From CAZCPB01 sp964540295 (GTDB taxonomy: Bacteria > Planctomycetota > Phycisphaerae > Phycisphaerales > UBA1924), in NCBI GenBank assembly GCA_964540295.1, contig CAZIMT010000065.1, positions 1-16,609 of the forward strand: 16,609 bases of DNA. Direction: 5' to 3'. The notes below the pieces were generated by a model that saw only the letters and a program-made list of their open reading frames with translations, ran no database searches and had not been told where the DNA came from. Position numbers and translations under genes: made by a program. Positions within the stretch are counted from its first letter, which is position 1. Every line of letters starts with the position of its first letter. Shown piece by piece: positions 14,164 to 16,609 of this stretch.

Positions 14164-16230
14164 ATGTCCACCGAATCGAGTCACAACCAGGCCGCCCGAG
14201 AGCTGGCCATCAAGACCTCACTCCCCGAGAACGCTCTTGTTCTCGTTGAGTTTCGGTACAGCGAAGAGCTCGGTCGGCCGTTTCGTCTGGAGGCGACCGT
14301 TTTCGCCACCAAACCTGACATCAAGCCTGAGAAACTCATCGGCGAGAACGTCACGATCCGCCTTACCACCGGCGGGCCCAGCAAGGAGCGGCACTTCAAC
14401 GGGATCGTCTGCCGCGTGAGCCAGTCGGCAGATATTCACACGCACCCCGAGTACGTGCTGACGATCGTGCCGGGCGTGTGGCTGCTGACCAAGACCTCGG
14501 ACTGCCGGATTTTCCAGGCTCAGACGCCCGAGGAGATCTTCAAGAAGATGTTCGAGAAGGTGGGGCTTTCGTCGGGCGGCACGATCAATAGCGTCAAGGC
14601 CAAGTACGAGTTCTGCGTGCAATACCGCGAGACAGATTTTAATTTCGTCCACCGCCTGATGGAGCAGGAGGGCGTCAGTTATTTCTTCGAGCACGGCAAC
14701 GGCAAGCACAGGCTGACGCTGACCGACGACACGACGACCGCGAAGGTGATGACCGACGCGGCCGAACTGGAGTACCACCCGCCGGGTCAGCCGACGATGG
14801 AGAACAAGCCGACGATCAGCTCGTGGCAAGCGGAGACGGAGATCGAGTCTTCGGGCGTGATGATGAACGATTACAACTTCGAGGCGCCAGACGTCAGCCT
14901 GCGCACGCCGCACTCGGTGGACTTCCCGCACCTGCAGCCCAAGAGCGAGATTTACGATTACCCGGCCGACACGGAAAAGCCTCAGCACCTGCCCGACTAT
15001 GCGAAGGTGCGGGCGGAAGAACTGAAGTCACACGCCGAGAGTTTTCTGGGCGCGACAAGCTGTCGGACGCTCGAGGCGGGGCGGAAGTTCACGCTCAAGG
15101 ACCCTAAGGGCACGCTTCGCGCGGACCTTCGCAAGGACTACGTGGTGGTGAGCGCGAGCTGTCACGCGCGGCAGAACCTGTTCGAGTCTGGCGGCGGCGG
15201 CGGGATGCAGTACAGCTGCGATTTCCGAGCGATCCCCGCGACGTGGAACTACCGCCCTTCGCGGCGCACGCCCAAGCCGATGATCCCCGGGCCTCAGACG
15301 GCGGTGGTGGTCGGGCCGGCGGACTTGGAGATCCACACCGACAAGTACGGGCGCGTGAAGGTGCAGTTCTTCTGGGATCGCTACGGCAAGGCCGACGAGA
15401 AGAGCTCGTGCTGGATCCGGGTCTCGCAGCTGGCGACTGGCAAAAGATGGGGCGCGATCTTCACGCCGCGGATCGGAGAGGAGGTAGTGGTCGAGTTTCT
15501 CGAGGGCGACCCGGATCGTCCGCTGGTCATGGGGCGTGTCTACAACGCCTCAAACATGCCGCCGTACGCCCTGCCAGCCAACAAAACAATGTCGGGCTTC
15601 AAGTCGAACTCGAGCCAAGGCGGCGCGGGGTTCAACGAGCTGCGATTCGAGGACAAGAAGGATTCCGAGCAGGTCTTCATTCACGCCGAGAAGAACATGG
15701 ACGTGCGCGTGAAGAACGACACGTTCGAGTCGATCGGCGCGAACAAGCACCTCGAAGTCGAGAAGGACAGCAACATCCATGTAAAGGTTGACCGGCACAC
15801 GCTGGTGGACCGCGATCATGTGGAGAAGGTCGGGCGGGACGTGAACCGGACGGTGGAGGGCAAGGAAGCGGTCGAGATCAAGAAGACGATGTCGCTGAAA
15901 GTTCTGGAGGACGTGGGCGAGGAGTTCAAAAAGAACTATTCAACAACGGTCACGAAGGATTACTTTCTCAAGGCCGACAACATCTGCCTCGAAGCCAAGA
16001 CCAACATCACGCTTAAGGTCGGCGATTGTCACATCGCGATCAGCTCGGCGGGGATCAAGATCGGCTCGTCGGCAGATATCAAGATCGAGGCGGCGAGCGG
16101 GAACCTTGAGGCCAAGGCCAAGGCAGTGAAGATCGAGGGCTCGACGACCGCCGACTTCAAGAGCGCGGCGGTCACGGTGGACGGGAGCGCGACGACCACC
16201 ATCAAGGGTGGCATGGTGAACATCAACTGA
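14164..16230 (+). CDS. vgrG: T6SS spike protein VgrG (TssI)
   Basis: This 688-residue protein has the full VgrG core. A gp27-like region spans about 1-370, with PEEIFKKMFEKVGL and QYRETDFNFVHRLMEQEGVSYFFEH at 153-177. A gp5-like OB fold follows from about 380, with VVGPADLEIHTDKYGRVKVQFFWDR at 382-406, SSCWIRVSQ at 414-422, PRIGEEVVVEFLEGDPDRPLVMGRVYN at 435-461, and RFEDKKDSEQVFIHAEKNM. The needle, from about 505 on, is a series of short beta-helix strands ending in MVNIN. The trimer is the spike that sits on the baseplate, capped by PAAR. There is no C-terminal effector extension, so cargo must be carried by adaptors, PAAR or Hcp. A GAGGAG seven bases before the ATG supports the start. It follows the amidase-like gene by 142 bases, suggesting that the two may be transcribed together. 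Confidence 0.97.
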   Translation: MSTESSHNQAARELAIKTSLPENALVLVEFRYSEELGRPFRLEATVFATKPDIKPEKLIGENVTIRLTTGGPSKERHFNGIVCRVSQSADIHTHPEYVLTIVPGVWLLTKTSDCRIFQAQTPEEIFKKMFEKVGLSSGGTINSVKAKYEFCVQYRETDFNFVHRLMEQEGVSYFFEHGNGKHRLTLTDDTTTAKVMTDAAELEYHPPGQPTMENKPTISSWQAETEIESSGVMMNDYNFEAPDVSLRTPHSVDFPHLQPKSEIYDYPADTEKPQHLPDYAKVRAEELKSHAESFLGATSCRTLEAGRKFTLKDPKGTLRADLRKDYVVVSASCHARQNLFESGGGGGMQYSCDFRAIPATWNYRPSRRTPKPMIPGPQTAVVVGPADLEIHTDKYGRVKVQFFWDRYGKADEKSSCWIRVSQLATGKRWGAIFTPRIGEEVVVEFLEGDPDRPLVMGRVYNASNMPPYALPANKTMSGFKSNSSQGGAGFNELRFEDKKDSEQVFIHAEKNMDVRVKNDTFESIGANKHLEVEKDSNIHVKVDRHTLVDRDHVEKVGRDVNRTVEGKEAVEIKKTMSLKVLEDVGEEFKKNYSTTVTKDYFLKADNICLEAKTNITLKVGDCHIAISSAGIKIGSSADIKIEAASGNLEAKAKAVKIEGSTTADFKSAAVTVDGSATTTIKGGMVNIN

Positions 16231-16395
16231 TCGAGCGGCATCGCCGAGGAGTACTCACCGCGCGTTCATGAAGTCCGCGCCGGTGGCCTATATCTTGAGT
16301 TGATTTCGGGTGAACTCGCCGCGCGGGTCGGGCGAGGGCGTGCTGCGTGAACCACACCAGCCCGCGTAGGTGAAGCGTGGAGCGGCGTCGTCGGG
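16231..16395. other. Convergent intergenic region between vgrG and coaX
   Basis: These 165 bases separate the two convergent genes. CTCGCC and GGCGAG around 16315-16335 form a six-base inverted repeat, but no T tract follows on either strand. No convincing terminator for vgrG or the opposite gene was found, and no gene is seen. Confidence 0.4.
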
Positions 16396-16609
16396 TTACT
16401 CGTGCTCTTCGAGTTCGGCGAGCTTGGCGCACGCCGCGGCGATGCCGATGAGCTGCAGGTCGGGGATGATGTGCTCGATAAGCTCGTCGTTCTCGAACAG
16501 CGTCTGAGCGTCGCCGCCGGTGGCGATGACGCGCGGATAGGCGCCGTAGGCCTCGCTGTATTTTTCGATCATGTGCCGCGCGAGCCCGCGCACCGCAGAC
16601 TGCACGCCC
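16396..16609 (-). CDS. coaX: C-terminal end of a probable type III pantothenate kinase (CoaX), 5' truncated by the window edge
   Basis: Seventy C-terminal residues and the TAA stop are visible on the - strand; the frame continues past the right edge. The pattern GVQSAVRGLARHMIEKY, then PRVIATGGDA (VIATGG at 16513-16530), then IIPDLQLIGIAAA matches the end of CoaX proteins. There, a helix that packs under the active site is followed by a conserved VIATGG and a D-L-x-L-x-G-L/I motif. CoaX phosphorylates pantothenate in coenzyme A synthesis in the cytosol. It is a housekeeping gene that converges on vgrG and marks the right edge of the T6SS locus. With only the C-terminus visible, another ASKHA-fold kinase cannot be excluded. 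Confidence 0.72.
   Translation of the reverse strand, partial: GVQSAVRGLARHMIEKYSEAYGAYPRVIATGGDAQTLFENDELIEHIIPDLQLIGIAAACAKLAELEEHE

Noticed and set aside
14164..16230. VgrG considered as an evolved VgrG with a fused effector
   Set aside because: The C-terminus ends with needle-type beta strands and MVNIN, leaving no room for a catalytic domain.

Overview
The window holds most of a type VI secretion system (T6SS) locus from a G+C-rich diderm bacterium. All T6SS genes lie on the + strand. The high G+C, the few strong -10/-35 promoters, GTG starts at two genes, and an adhesin-like beta-helix protein next to a lone T6SS cluster would fit a planctomycete (Phycisphaerae-like) or another deep-branching Gram-negative. 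That placement is tentative, because nothing here is a taxonomic marker.

Layout: (1) 2-1393, the C-terminal part of a large, probably secreted beta-helix protein, followed by a short hairpin with a T tract. (2) 1470-2552, tssA. (3) A 278-bp gap, then the sheath pair tssB-tssC (2831-4841), coupled by an 8-nt overlap. (4) A 255-bp gap, then hcp (5097-5588) with a GTG start and two consecutive hairpins after it. (5) tagJ-tssE (5739-7215), again coupled by an 8-nt overlap, then tssF-tssG (7308-10477), coupled by a 4-nt GTGA overlap. (6) tssH/clpV (10575-13322). (7) 13353-14021, an unnamed Cys/His protein that looks like an NlpC/P60-superfamily cell-wall amidase and is the best candidate for the secreted toxin. 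(8) tssI/vgrG (14164-16230). (9) On the - strand, converging on vgrG, the C-terminal end of a probable type III pantothenate kinase (coaX).

How they work together: TssE, TssF and TssG form baseplate wedges and TssA caps or primes assembly. Hcp rings stack as the inner tube, TssB/TssC polymerise as the contractile sheath, and VgrG forms the spike. TssH (ClpV) disassembles contracted sheath, probably with TagJ as an accessory that contacts TssB. The amidase-like protein would be the cargo.

The set is incomplete: no tssJ, tssK, tssL, tssM or PAAR gene is visible, although the cluster has unrelated genes on both sides. The candidate effector has no recognisable immunity gene beside it. I found no tRNA, rRNA, CRISPR array, insertion sequence or integrase. 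A recurring small-scale feature is short tandem repeats of 12 or 15 bp, a whole number of codons. They occur inside or across the ends of the first gene, tssE and tssG.
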